A stretch of 64,000 nucleotides of DNA from Pseudomonas solani (GTDB taxonomy: Bacteria; Pseudomonadota; Gammaproteobacteria; Pseudomonadales; Pseudomonadaceae): positions 4,336,501-4,400,500 of the forward strand of contig NZ_AP023081.1 in the NCBI RefSeq assembly GCF_026072635.1, given 5' to 3'. Below, one piece after another: positions 16,842-25,976 of this stretch. A model generated the notes under the pieces. It worked only from the letters and a program-made list of their open reading frames with translations. It did not search any database and was not told the DNA's origin. Positions within the stretch are counted from its first letter, which is position 1. The number at the start of each line of letters is the position of its first letter. The translations under genes were made by a program, and so were the position numbers.

Positions 16842-18539
16842 ATGCAAGTACAGGACTACGGGCTGATTCTGGCCTTCTTCGTGCTGGTGCTGGTGCCAGC
16901 GCCTTTCATCGGCCGCTTCATCCATCGCGCGATGGAGGGGCAGCGCACCTTCCTCACGCCGCTCTTCGCTCCCGTCGAGCGTTTCTGCTACCGCATCGCC
17001 GGGGTCGATCCCCATAGCGAGCAGGACTGGAAGACCTACACCGTCGCGCTGCTGCTGTTCAACGCAGCCGGCCTGGCGCTGCTGTTCTCCATCCTCATGC
17101 TGCAGGGCATGCTGCCGCTCAATCCGCAGAAGCTGCCGGGCCTGGAATGGACCCTGGCGTTCAACACTGCCGTCAGCTTCGTCACCAACACCAACTGGCA
17201 GGCCTACAGCGGCGAGGCGAGCCTGAGCTATTTCAGCCAGATGGTCGGCCTGGGTGTGCAGAACTTCGTCAGCGCCGCCGTCGGCCTCTGCGTGCTGGTG
17301 GCCCTGGCCCGTGGCATCAGCCGTCGCAGCACCGACAAGCTCGGCAACTTCTGGGTCGACCTGACCCGCGGCACCCTCTACGCGCTGCTGCCGCTGTGCC
17401 TGTTGCTGGCGCTGTTCCTGGTCTGGCAGGGCGTGCCGCAGACCTTCCTCGACTACGTCAGCGTCCACACCCTGGCCGGCACCGACCAGGTGGTCCCGCT
17501 CGGCCCGGCGGCCAGCCAGATCGCCATCAAGCAACTGGGCACGAACGGTGGTGGTTTCTTCGGCGTCAACTCCGCGCACCCGTTCGAGAACCCCAGCGCC
17601 TGGAGCAACTTGCTGGAAATGGCGTCGATCATCCTGATCCCCGCCGCCCTGGTGTTCACCTTCGGCCACTACGTCAAGGATCTGCGCCAGAGCCGCGCGC
17701 TGCTGGCGACCATGCTGATCCTGTTCGTCATCGGCCTGGGCGTGACCCTGTACAGCGAGTTCCAGCCCAACCCGGCCCTGGCCGCGCTGCCCATCGAGCA
17801 GTCCGGTTCCCTGGAGGGCAAGGAGAGCCGCCTCGGCATCACCGCCTCGGCACTCTGGGCGGTGACCACCACGGCTGCGTCCAACGGCTCGGTGAACTCG
17901 ATGCACGACAGCTTCAGCGCCATCGGCGGGATGATCCCGATGTTCAACATGATGCTCGGCGAGGTGATCTTCGGCGGCGTCGGCGCGGGCCTCTACGGCA
18001 TGCTGCTGTTCGTGCTGATCGCCGTGTTCCTCGCCGGCCTGATGATCGGTCGCACCCCTGAATACCTCGGCAAGAAGCTGGAGGCCCGCGAGGTACGCCT
18101 GCTGGTGGCGACCCTGCTGGTGATGCCGATCGGCGTGCTGGTGTTCTGCTCCCTGGCGGTGAGCCTGCCAGGCCCGGCGGCCTCCATCACCAATCCCGGC
18201 GCGCACGGTTTCAGCCAGGCGCTGTACGCCTACACCTCGGGATCTGCCAACAACGGCTCGGCCTTCGCCGGCTTCGGCGCCAACACGCCGTTCCATAACG
18301 TCATGATCGGCCTGGCGATGCTGCTCGGCCGCTTCGGCTACATCCTCCCGGTACTGGCCATCGCCGGCAGCCTGGCGGCCAAGCAGCGCGCGCCGGTGGG
18401 TGGCAACAGCTTCCCCACCCACGGCCCGCTGTTCGTCACCCTGCTGACCCTGACCATCCTCCTGGTCGGTGGCCTGACCTTCCTCCCGGCATTGGCCCTG
18501 GGGCCGATTGCCGAACACCTCGCGCTGATCGGCCTTTAA
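16842..18539 (+). CDS. kdpA: K+-transporting ATPase, KdpA subunit
   Basis: Potassium-channel-like subunit, 565 aa, which selects and conducts K+ for the high-affinity Kdp pump. The four selectivity-filter segments can be seen: TNTNWQAYSGE near residue 112, GTNGGGFFGVNSAHPFENP near 232, TTAASNGSVNSMHDSF near 345, and SGSANNGSAFAGFG near 468. About ten hydrophobic helices. The start MQVQDYGLILAFF is the normal KdpA start; upstream in-frame codons run through the repeat region and are not used. Length is typical. Confidence 0.97.
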   Translation: MQVQDYGLILAFFVLVLVPAPFIGRFIHRAMEGQRTFLTPLFAPVERFCYRIAGVDPHSEQDWKTYTVALLLFNAAGLALLFSILMLQGMLPLNPQKLPGLEWTLAFNTAVSFVTNTNWQAYSGEASLSYFSQMVGLGVQNFVSAAVGLCVLVALARGISRRSTDKLGNFWVDLTRGTLYALLPLCLLLALFLVWQGVPQTFLDYVSVHTLAGTDQVVPLGPAASQIAIKQLGTNGGGFFGVNSAHPFENPSAWSNLLEMASIILIPAALVFTFGHYVKDLRQSRALLATMLILFVIGLGVTLYSEFQPNPALAALPIEQSGSLEGKESRLGITASALWAVTTTAASNGSVNSMHDSFSAIGGMIPMFNMMLGEVIFGGVGAGLYGMLLFVLIAVFLAGLMIGRTPEYLGKKLEAREVRLLVATLLVMPIGVLVFCSLAVSLPGPAASITNPGAHGFSQALYAYTSGSANNGSAFAGFGANTPFHNVMIGLAMLLGRFGYILPVLAIAGSLAAKQRAPVGGNSFPTHGPLFVTLLTLTILLVGGLTFLPALALGPIAEHLALIGL

Positions 18540-18550
18540 GGGAGACCCGC

Positions 18551-20608
18551 ATGAACGCCCCTATCCAGGCGCCGAAGAATGGCGCCAAGCAGCAACAACC
18601 CCGTACCGCCATCGCCGCGCTGTGGAAGCCGGCGCTGGTGCAGGCCTTCGCCAAGCTCGACCCGCGCCAGCTCAAGCGCTCGCCGGTGATGCTGGTGGTG
18701 GAACTGACCGCCGTGGTCACCACGGTGCTGTGCTTCATCCCCAACCCGGCGGTGTCCACCGGCCTGGCGGTGCAGATCGCCCTGTGGCTGTGGTTCACCG
18801 TGCTCTTCGCCAACTTCGCCGAGGCCCTCGCCGAAGGCCGTGGCAAGGCCCGCGCCGACAGCCTCAAGGCCGGCAGCCAGGGCCTCAGCGCCCGCCGTCG
18901 TGCTGCCTCCGGGCAGTTCGAGACGGTGGCCGCCAGCAGCCTGCGTCGTGGTGACCTGGTGCGCGTCGAGGCCGGTGAGCTGATCCCCGGCGACGGCGAG
19001 GTGGTCGAAGGCATCGCCGCGGTCAACGAGGCCGCCATCACCGGCGAATCCGCGCCGGTGATCCGCGAGTCCGGCGGTGACCGCTCGGCGGTCACCGGCA
19101 ACACCCGCGTGGTCTCCGACTGGTTGCTGGTGAAGATCACCGCCAACCCGGGCGAGTCGACCCTGGACCGGATGATCGCCCTGGTGGAGGGCGCCAAGCG
19201 CCAGAAGACCCCCAACGAGGTGGCGCTGGACATCCTGCTGATCGGCCTGACGCTGATCTTCCTGCTGGTGGTCGCCACCCTGCAGCCCTTCGCCCGCTTC
19301 GCCGGTGGCGACCTGCCGCTGGTGTACCTGGTGGCGCTGCTGGTGACCCTGATCCCCACCACCATCGGCGGCCTGCTTTCGGCCATCGGCATCGCCGGCA
19401 TGGACCGCCTGGTGCGCCTCAACGTCATCGCCAAGTCCGGCCGTGCCGTGGAGGCGGCGGGCGACGTGCACGTGCTGCTGCTGGACAAGACCGGCACCAT
19501 CACCTTCGGCAACCGCCGTTGCAGTGCGCTGGTCAAGGCACCGGGCGTGAGCGGCAAGGAACTGTCCGACGCCGCGCTGCTGGCATCGCTGGCCGACGAC
19601 ACGCCGGAAGGCAAATCCATCGTCGAGTACCTGCGCGCCCTCAGCGCCATGGTCGAGCCGGCTCGCGATGAGGTCACCGCCATCGCCTTCAGTGCCGAGA
19701 CCCGCCTCTCCGGGGTGGACTGGAACGGCCGCAGCTACCGCAAGGGTGCGGTGGACGCGGTGCTGGCCTGGGTCGGCATGAGCCGCGCCGAGATGCCCGA
19801 GCAGCTGTCCCGCGAGATCGACCGGATCGCCCAGAGCGGCGGCACCCCGCTGCTGGTGGCGGCCGATGGCAAGCTGCTGGGCGGAATCCACCTCAAGGAC
19901 GTGGTCAAGCCCGGCATCCGCGAGCGCTTCGCCGAGCTGCGGCAGATGGGCATCCGCACCGTGATGGTCACCGGCGACAACCCGCTGACCGCCGCCGCCA
20001 TCGCCGCCGAGGCCGGGGTGGACGACGTGATCGCCGAAGCCACGCCGGAGAAGAAGCTGGCGCGCATCCGCCAGGAGCAGGGCGAGGGCAAGATGGTCGC
20101 CATGTGCGGTGACGGCGCCAACGACGCCCCGGCGCTGGCCCAGGCCGATGTCGGCCTGGCGATGAACGACGGCACCCAGGCCGCCCGCGAGGCCGCCAAC
20201 CTGGTGGACCTGGATTCCGACCCGACCAAGCTGCTGGACGTGGTGCAGGTGGGCAAGGAGCTGCTGGTGACCCGTGGGGCACTGACGACCTTCTCGGTGG
20301 CCAACGACGTGGCCAAGTACTTCGCCATCCTCCCGGCGCTGTTCGCCGGCATCTACCCGCAGTTGGGCGTGCTCAACCTGATGCAGCTGCGCAGCCCGCA
20401 GAGCGCCATCCTCTCGGCCATTGTGTTCAACGCGCTGATCATCATCGCGCTGATCCCCCTGGCCCTGCGCGGGGTGCGCGTGCAAGCCGCCGACGCCGCC
20501 AGCCTGCTGCGCCGCAACCTGCTGATCTACGGCCTGGGCGGGCTGGTGGCGCCCTTCATCGGCATCAAGCTGATCGACATCCTGCTCACCGCCCTGCACC
20601 TGGTCTGA
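18551..20608 (+). CDS. kdpB: K+-transporting P-type ATPase, KdpB subunit
   Basis: ATP-hydrolysing subunit of the Kdp pump, 685 aa, normal family length. The phosphorylated aspartate is D312 in LLLDKTGTITF. The actuator loop TGES (AAITGESAP) and the hinge motif MCGDGANDAPALAQADVG are intact. Seven or so membrane helices. It begins 11 nt after kdpA. A strong hairpin lies in the gap before kdpC. Confidence 0.97.
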   Translation: MNAPIQAPKNGAKQQQPRTAIAALWKPALVQAFAKLDPRQLKRSPVMLVVELTAVVTTVLCFIPNPAVSTGLAVQIALWLWFTVLFANFAEALAEGRGKARADSLKAGSQGLSARRRAASGQFETVAASSLRRGDLVRVEAGELIPGDGEVVEGIAAVNEAAITGESAPVIRESGGDRSAVTGNTRVVSDWLLVKITANPGESTLDRMIALVEGAKRQKTPNEVALDILLIGLTLIFLLVVATLQPFARFAGGDLPLVYLVALLVTLIPTTIGGLLSAIGIAGMDRLVRLNVIAKSGRAVEAAGDVHVLLLDKTGTITFGNRRCSALVKAPGVSGKELSDAALLASLADDTPEGKSIVEYLRALSAMVEPARDEVTAIAFSAETRLSGVDWNGRSYRKGAVDAVLAWVGMSRAEMPEQLSREIDRIAQSGGTPLLVAADGKLLGGIHLKDVVKPGIRERFAELRQMGIRTVMVTGDNPLTAAAIAAEAGVDDVIAEATPEKKLARIRQEQGEGKMVAMCGDGANDAPALAQADVGLAMNDGTQAAREAANLVDLDSDPTKLLDVVQVGKELLVTRGALTTFSVANDVAKYFAILPALFAGIYPQLGVLNLMQLRSPQSAILSAIVFNALIIIALIPLALRGVRVQAADAASLLRRNLLIYGLGGLVAPFIGIKLIDILLTALHLV

Positions 20609-20615
20609 CGCCTTT

Positions 20616-20635
20616 CCCCTCTCCACGGAGAGGGG
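20616..20635. repeat. Hairpin in the kdpB-kdpC gap
   Basis: CCCCTCTCC and GGAGAGGGG as arms around 2 nt, 8 bp after the kdpB stop and 21 bp before the kdpC start. No T-run follows, so it is unlikely to be a full terminator; it may protect mRNA or slow translation of kdpC. Confidence 0.6.
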
Positions 20636-20656
20636 ACTTAATCCGAGGAACTGAAT

Positions 20657-21208
20657 ATGCTTACGCAACTCCGTCCCGCCCTGAGCCTGCTGGCCCTGAT
20701 GACCCTGATAACCGGCGTTGCCTACCCGCTGTCCGTCACCGCTGTCGCGCAACTGGCCTTCCCGGCGCAGGCCAACGGCAGCCTTGTGCGCGACGCCAAG
20801 GGCGATGCACGCGGCAGCCTGCTGCTGGCGCAGCAGGTGGAGGGGGCCCAGTGGTTCCAGCCACGCCCCTCGGCCGGTGGCTATGCCACGGTCGCCAGCG
20901 GTGCCAGCAACCTGGCCCCGAGCAACCCGGCGCTGGCCGAGCGCATCGCCAAGGACGCCGCCGAGCTGGGCGCGCTGGGGCAGGGCCCGGTGCCCATGGC
21001 CCTGGTCACCACTTCCGGCAGCGGCCTCGATCCGCACCTGCCGCTGGCCGCTGCGCGCTACCAGATCCCGCGCATCGCCGAGGCGCGGGGCATTCCCGCC
21101 GCGACCCTGGAGCGCCTGGTGGAACAGCAGGCCGAGCGCCCGCTGATCGGGCCAGCGGTGGTCAACGTGTTCGCCCTCAACCTGCGACTGAACGAGATGC
21201 CTGAATGA
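20657..21208 (+). CDS. kdpC: K+-transporting ATPase, KdpC subunit
   Basis: Single-span subunit of the Kdp pump, 183 aa, thought to help ATP binding by KdpB. An N-terminal membrane helix (residues about 10-30) is followed by a periplasmic part with the conserved QVEGAQWFQPRPSAGGY and GSGLDPHL...A segments. Its stop overlaps the kdpD start (ATGA), so the sensor kinase is translated from the same message. Confidence 0.95.
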   Translation: MLTQLRPALSLLALMTLITGVAYPLSVTAVAQLAFPAQANGSLVRDAKGDARGSLLLAQQVEGAQWFQPRPSAGGYATVASGASNLAPSNPALAERIAKDAAELGALGQGPVPMALVTTSGSGLDPHLPLAAARYQIPRIAEARGIPAATLERLVEQQAERPLIGPAVVNVFALNLRLNEMPE

Positions 21209-23871
21209 GTGATGCCGGCCGTGCCGATGCGTTGTTGGCCGAACTGCCGCGCGAGGGGCGCGGCCGGCTGAAGGTCTTCCTCGGCGCCGCACCGGGCGTG
21301 GGCAAGACCTTCGCCATGTTGCAAGCCGCCCAGGCGCAGTTGCGCCAGGGCGTCGACCTGCGTGTCGGCGTGGTCGAGACACACGGCCGCGCCGAGACCG
21401 AGGCGATGCTCACCGGGCTGCCCCAGCAGCCGCTGCGGCGCCTGGAATATCGGGGCGTGCCGCTGACCGAGATGGACCTGGACGGCATCCTCGCCGCGCC
21501 GCCGAAGCTGGTGCTGGTGGACGAGCTGGCCCACAGCAACGCCCCCGGCAGCCGCCACGCCAAGCGCTGGCAGGACGTGCAGGAGCTGCTCGCGGCCGGC
21601 ATCGACGTCTACACCACCGTCAACGTCCAGCACCTGGAAGCGCTCAACGACCAGGTGTTCGACATCACCGGCGTGCAGGTGCGCGAGACCCTGCCGGACT
21701 GGGTGCTGCAGGAGTCCGACGAGATCCTTCTCGTCGACCTGCCGCCCCGCGAGCTGCTGGAGCGCCTGCGCGAGGGCAAGGTCTACGTGCCCGAGCAGGC
21801 CCGCGCAGCCATCGACGCCTTCTTCTCCCAGACCAACCTCACCGCCCTGCGCGAGCTGGCCATGCAGACCGCTGCCGCGCGGGTCGATGCCGATCTCAAC
21901 CGCCGCTACCGCCAGCAGGGCCAGGAGGCGCCGACGGTGCGTGGCCGCCTGCTGGTGGGCGTGGACGGCAGCGAGCAGGCCGAGCGCCTGGTGCGCCACG
22001 CCTGCCGCGTGGCCGAGCGCCGCCACCTGCCCTGGAGCCTGGTACACGTGGACACCGGCGGCACGCAGAGCGAGGAGGCCCGAACGCGCCTGCAGGCGGC
22101 CCAGCAACTGGCCGAGCGCCTGGGCGGCGAAGTGGTGACCCTGCGCGCCGAGGGCGTGGCCAGTACCCTGATCGAACACGCCAACGAGCGCCGCGCCAGC
22201 TTGCTGCTGGTGGGCCGCAGCCGCCAGCGCCTGCGCCGTCGCTGGCTCGGGCGTGGCGTGGCGGAGCGCCTGCTGCGCCAGGCCGAGGGGCTGGAGATCA
22301 GCGTGCTGGACACGGACGCCGACGCGAGCGCCCCCAGCGCCCGGTCGCGTCACCCGGTGCCACTGGCCGACTACGGCATGGCCCTGGGCGCCGCGCTGGC
22401 GGCCACTGCCCTGGGCTGGGGCGCCTACCAGGTGCTGGCGCTGCCGAACATCTCCCTGGTGTTCCTCGCCGCCGTATTGCTGGTGGCGGTGCGCAGCAGC
22501 CTGGGCCCGGCACTGCTCTGTGCCGGTGTATCGTTCCTGGCCTACGACTTCCTGTTCATCCCACCGACCTTCTCCCTGACCATCGCCCGCCAGGAAGACG
22601 TGCTGACCCTGCTGTTCTTCCTGCTGATGGCTGGGCTCACCGGCAACCTGGCCTCGCGCCAGCGCCGCCAGTTGCAGGCCCTGCGTGCCACCCAGACGGA
22701 AACCACTGCGCTGCTCGACCTCTCGCGCAAGCTCACCGCCGCCACCGACCGTCAGGCCGTGCTCAGCGTCGCCGCCCAGCAGTTCACCCCCTGGACCGAC
22801 GTCGAGGTGTGCCTGCTGGCGCGCAGCCGTGACGGCGTGTGGAAGGTCGAGGCCGGCGTACAGCGCCTGCTGGCCGACCAGGAGCGTGCGGCGGCGGAGT
22901 GGTCCTGGCAGCACGATCAGGTGGCCGGGCTCGGCACCGGCACCCTGCCCAGCGGGCGCTGGTGGTGGCTGCCGTTGTCCGGCGAGGAGGGCCCGCTGGC
23001 ATTGCTCGGGGTCAGCCCGCGTGACGGTGCACCGTTGCCCGCCGAACGCCGCCGATTGCTGTCCGCCCTTGGCCAGCCCCTGGCCCAGGCGCTGGCACGC
23101 GCACAGCTGGCCGAGGACCTGGAGGCCGCGCGCCTGCACGGCGAGACCGAACAGCTGCGCAGCGCGCTGCTGGCCTCCGTTTCCCACGACCTGCGCACGC
23201 CGCTGACCGCCATGCGCGGCTCCATCGACAGCCTGTTGGCCCTCGGCGAGGCGATCCCCCAGGAGGACCGCCGCGAGCTGCTGGAGGGCACAAGGGATGA
23301 GGCCGAGCGCCTCGACCGCTACATCCAGAACCTGCTGGACATGACCCGCCTCGGCCATGGCGGCCTCAAGCTGGCCCGCGACTGGGTGGCGCCGGTGGAC
23401 ATAGTCGCCAGTGCCCTGCAGCGCCTGCGCCCGGTGCTGGCGCCGCTGAAGGTGGAGACCGAACTACCCACCGAGTTGCCCCTGCTCTATGTCCACGCCG
23501 CACTGATCGAGCAGGCGCTGGTCAATGTGCTGGAGAACGCCGCGCGCTTCTCGCCGACCCAGGGCCGCCTGCGCGTGGCGGTGACGGCCGACACCGAGGA
23601 GCTGCGCTTTGCCGTCAGCGACCAGGGCCCCGGTATCCCGGCCGCGGAGCGGGAGAAGATCTTCGACATGTTCTACACCGCCGCCCGTGGCGACCGGGGC
23701 GGGCAGGGCACCGGCCTGGGCCTGGCCATCTGCCAGGGCATGGTCGGCGCCCACGGCGGCCGGGTGACGGTGGGCGAGGGGCTCGAAGGCAAGGGCACCA
23801 CCCTGACCCTGCACCTGCCGCTGCACCCGCAGCCGGTGCTGGAGGAGGAGGTGGGTGATGGCCCGCTGTAG
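21205..23871 (+). CDS. kdpD: Osmosensitive K+ sensor histidine kinase KdpD
   Basis: Membrane sensor kinase of the K+-limitation response, 888 aa. Order of parts: KdpD N-domain with Walker-like GAAPGVGKTFAMLQAA near residue 30 and LVDELAHSNAPG; a universal-stress-like domain (about 245-370); four membrane helices (about 390-490); a GAF-like segment; HisKA with the phospho-acceptor H661 in SVSHDLRTPLTAMRG; and a HATPase domain with VLENAARFSP and GLGLAICQGM. The TAG stop overlaps a REP-like repeat. kdpE follows after 123 bp instead of the usual overlap. Confidence 0.96.
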   Translation: MSDAGRADALLAELPREGRGRLKVFLGAAPGVGKTFAMLQAAQAQLRQGVDLRVGVVETHGRAETEAMLTGLPQQPLRRLEYRGVPLTEMDLDGILAAPPKLVLVDELAHSNAPGSRHAKRWQDVQELLAAGIDVYTTVNVQHLEALNDQVFDITGVQVRETLPDWVLQESDEILLVDLPPRELLERLREGKVYVPEQARAAIDAFFSQTNLTALRELAMQTAAARVDADLNRRYRQQGQEAPTVRGRLLVGVDGSEQAERLVRHACRVAERRHLPWSLVHVDTGGTQSEEARTRLQAAQQLAERLGGEVVTLRAEGVASTLIEHANERRASLLLVGRSRQRLRRRWLGRGVAERLLRQAEGLEISVLDTDADASAPSARSRHPVPLADYGMALGAALAATALGWGAYQVLALPNISLVFLAAVLLVAVRSSLGPALLCAGVSFLAYDFLFIPPTFSLTIARQEDVLTLLFFLLMAGLTGNLASRQRRQLQALRATQTETTALLDLSRKLTAATDRQAVLSVAAQQFTPWTDVEVCLLARSRDGVWKVEAGVQRLLADQERAAAEWSWQHDQVAGLGTGTLPSGRWWWLPLSGEEGPLALLGVSPRDGAPLPAERRRLLSALGQPLAQALARAQLAEDLEAARLHGETEQLRSALLASVSHDLRTPLTAMRGSIDSLLALGEAIPQEDRRELLEGTRDEAERLDRYIQNLLDMTRLGHGGLKLARDWVAPVDIVASALQRLRPVLAPLKVETELPTELPLLYVHAALIEQALVNVLENAARFSPTQGRLRVAVTADTEELRFAVSDQGPGIPAAEREKIFDMFYTAARGDRGGQGTGLGLAICQGMVGAHGGRVTVGEGLEGKGTTLTLHLPLHPQPVLEEEVGDGPL

Positions 23872-23958
23872 GGGCGAATTCATTCGCCATGCGGACCGCA
23901 GGACCGCCGCGTGCGACCCGGTGCGGCGTTGCCGCCCTGGGCGAATGAGTTCGCCCCA
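23868..23958. repeat. REP pair between kdpD and kdpE
   Basis: Two inverted REP-like units, TGTAGGGGCGAATTCATTCG-type at 23868-23889 and GGGCGAATGAGTTCGCCCC at 23938-23956, with about 48 bp between. The first unit overlaps and supplies the stop codon of kdpD. This is a BIME-like arrangement (paired inverted REPs) inside an operon. Confidence 0.75.
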
Positions 23959-23994
23959 ACACGATGCGGTAGCCAACGGATTTCGAAGGACAAG

Positions 23995-24687
23995 ATGACG
24001 ACCAACCAACCAACCCTCCTGGTCATCGACGACGAGGCGCAGATCCGCAAGTTCCTGCGCATCAGCCTCGCGGCCCAGGGCTACAAGGTGCTGGAAGCGG
24101 CCAACGGCGCCGAGGGCCTGGCCCAGGCGGCGCTGGCGCGGCCGGACCTGGTGGTGCTCGACCTGGGCCTGCCGGACATGGACGGCAAGACGGTGCTGGC
24201 CGAACTGCGCGAGTGGTCGACGGTGCCGGTGCTGGTGCTCTCGGTGCGCGCCAGCGAAGGCGAGAAGGTGCTGGCCCTGGACGGTGGCGCCAACGACTAC
24301 GTGACCAAGCCCTTCAGCGTGCAGGAGTTCCTCGCCCGGGTGCGCGTGCTGCTGCGCCAGGCCGGTGGCGGCGAGCAGCAGGAAGCGGTGGTCGAAAGCG
24401 GCCCGCTGAGCGTCGACTTCGCCTACCGCCGGGTGACCCTGGACGGCGCCGAGGTGGCGCTGACCCGCAAGGAGTACGCGGTGCTCGCCCAACTGGCGCG
24501 GCACCTGGGGCGGGTGGTGACCCAGCAGCAACTGCTCAAGGACATCTGGGGCCCGACCCATGTCGAGGACACCCACTACCTGCGGGTGGTGGTCGGCCAC
24601 CTGCGGCAGAAGCTCGGCGACGACCCGACCGAGCCGCGTTTCATCGTCACCGAGGCCGGGGTCGGCTATCGCCTGCGCGAGGGCTAG
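23995..24687 (+). CDS. kdpE: Response regulator KdpE
   Basis: OmpR/PhoB-type regulator, 230 aa, partner of KdpD and activator of kdpFABC. Receiver domain with acidic IDDEA, phospho-acceptor D56 in LVVLDLGLPDMDG, and Lys in YVTKPF; C-terminal winged helix with LTRKEYAVLAQLARHLGRVV and EDTHYLRVVVGHLRQKLGDD. The start at 23995 has GAAGGACAAG upstream; earlier in-frame codons lie in the REP pair. It probably depends on read-through from the operon or on a promoter near the REP pair. Confidence 0.95.
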   Translation: MTTNQPTLLVIDDEAQIRKFLRISLAAQGYKVLEAANGAEGLAQAALARPDLVVLDLGLPDMDGKTVLAELREWSTVPVLVLSVRASEGEKVLALDGGANDYVTKPFSVQEFLARVRVLLRQAGGGEQQEAVVESGPLSVDFAYRRVTLDGAEVALTRKEYAVLAQLARHLGRVVTQQQLLKDIWGPTHVEDTHYLRVVVGHLRQKLGDDPTEPRFIVTEAGVGYRLREG

Positions 24688-25066
24688 CAGGATTCACTTC
24701 ATAGGTTGGCGCCGAGCCTGCAAGGCCCAACGCCGCCAGGCGGTGCCCTCACCAATGAGGCCCCACTTTCGTAGGAGCGAGCTCTGCTCGCGAAGCTTCA
24801 CGACGGGCGCGATGGCGGACGCTGCGTAGGGTGGATGGCGCTTCCTGCATCCACCAACCGGCGCTTCACCTCACGCATTCCCTGAGGGCGAACGCCTTGT
24901 CGAGCTTGCTTCAGCCCACTGCTCTGCTTCGACGGTGCCTTTGCCGCCTGGCCCACCTTCACCCCCCATTGCGAGCTGCACCTCATCTGCCTGTGTTGCG
25001 CAACGCGAATCCGTCGTCTAGCGCTTAATCCAGGCGCCTGGCGCCATTCGTTGCCGGAAGGAAGAC
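24688..25066. other. Gap between kdpE and glsB with two small repeats
   Basis: No gene supported in these 379 bp. A REP-like palindrome (GTAGGAGCGAGCTCTGCTCG, 24770-24789) and a second repeat (GTAGGGTGGATG...CATCCACC, 24826-24854) are both of types scattered through Pseudomonas genomes. No strong kdpE terminator was identified. Confidence 0.6.
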
Positions 25067-25975
25067 ATGCAACAACTGCTCGACGAAATCCTCGATGAGG
25101 TCCGCCCGCTGATCGGGCAGGGCAAGGTCGCCAGCTATATCCCGGCGCTGGCCGGCGTGCCGGCGAACCAGCTGGGCATTGCGGTGTACAGCAATGAGGG
25201 CCAGCTCTATTGCGCCGGTGACGGGCGCACGCCGTTCTCAATCCAGAGTATTTCCAAGGTGTTCAGCCTGGTGCAGGCGATCCAGCATTCCGGCGAGGAC
25301 ATCTGGCAGCGCCTGGGCCACGAGCCCTCCGGCCAGCCGTTCAACTCCCTGGTGCAGCTGGAGTTCGAGCGGGGCGTGCCGCGCAACCCCTTCATCAACG
25401 CCGGGGCGCTGGTGATCTGCGACATCAACCAATCGCGCTTCGCCGCACCGGCGTTGTCCATGCGCGACTTCGCCCGGCGCCTGAGCGGCAACCACTACCT
25501 GGTGGCCGACGAGGTGGTGGCGCGCTCGGAGTACCAGCACCGCGCGCGCAACGCCGCAGCGGCCTACCTGATGCAGTCCTTCGGCAACTTCCACAACGAT
25601 GTGGAGGCGGTGCTGCGCAGCTACTTCCACCACTGCGCGTTGCGCATGAACTGCGTGGACCTGGCCCTGGCCTTCAGCTTCCTGGCCAACGACGGCGTCA
25701 GCCCCCACAGCGGCGAAACGGTGCTCAGCGCGCGGCAGACCAAGCAGGTTAACGCGCTGATGGCCACCAGCGGGCTGTACGACGAGGCGGGCAACTTCGC
25801 CTACCGCGTCGGCCTGCCGGGCAAGAGTGGGGTAGGGGGCGGCATAGTCGCGGTGGTGCCGGGGCGCTTCACCGTTTGCGTGTGGTCGCCGGAGCTCAAT
25901 GAGTCCGGCAACTCGGTGGCGGGGATGGCGGCGCTGGAGAAACTCTCCGAGCGCATTGACTGGTCGATCTTCTGA
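25067..25975 (+). CDS. glsB: Glutaminase
   Basis: Serine-dependent beta-lactamase-fold glutaminase, 302 aa, converting glutamine to glutamate and ammonia in the cytosol. The catalytic SxxK is S61-I-S-K64 in SIQSISKVFSLV. Further family segments are PFNSLVQLEFERGVPRNPF, INAGALV, and GLPGKSGVGGGIVAVVPGRF near the C-terminus. A GGAAGGAAG ribosome-binding site precedes the ATG. Length is normal. Its stop is one base from the stop of the convergent patatin gene. Confidence 0.94.
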   Translation: MQQLLDEILDEVRPLIGQGKVASYIPALAGVPANQLGIAVYSNEGQLYCAGDGRTPFSIQSISKVFSLVQAIQHSGEDIWQRLGHEPSGQPFNSLVQLEFERGVPRNPFINAGALVICDINQSRFAAPALSMRDFARRLSGNHYLVADEVVARSEYQHRARNAAAAYLMQSFGNFHNDVEAVLRSYFHHCALRMNCVDLALAFSFLANDGVSPHSGETVLSARQTKQVNALMATSGLYDEAGNFAYRVGLPGKSGVGGGIVAVVPGRFTVCVWSPELNESGNSVAGMAALEKLSERIDWSIF

Positions 25976-25976
25976 C

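Noticed and set aside
13402..23358. Long antisense frames opposite eutB-eat (13402-16068 +) and opposite the kdp genes (16830-18518, 18536-21382 and 21058-23358 on the minus strand)
   Set aside because: Same reason: composition artefacts opposite genes with clear motifs.
25039..25055. TGGC...TGCC resembling a sigma-54 promoter before glsB
   Set aside because: The spacing is GG-N11-GC, one base too long, and it overlaps the ribosome-binding site about 12 bp from the start codon.
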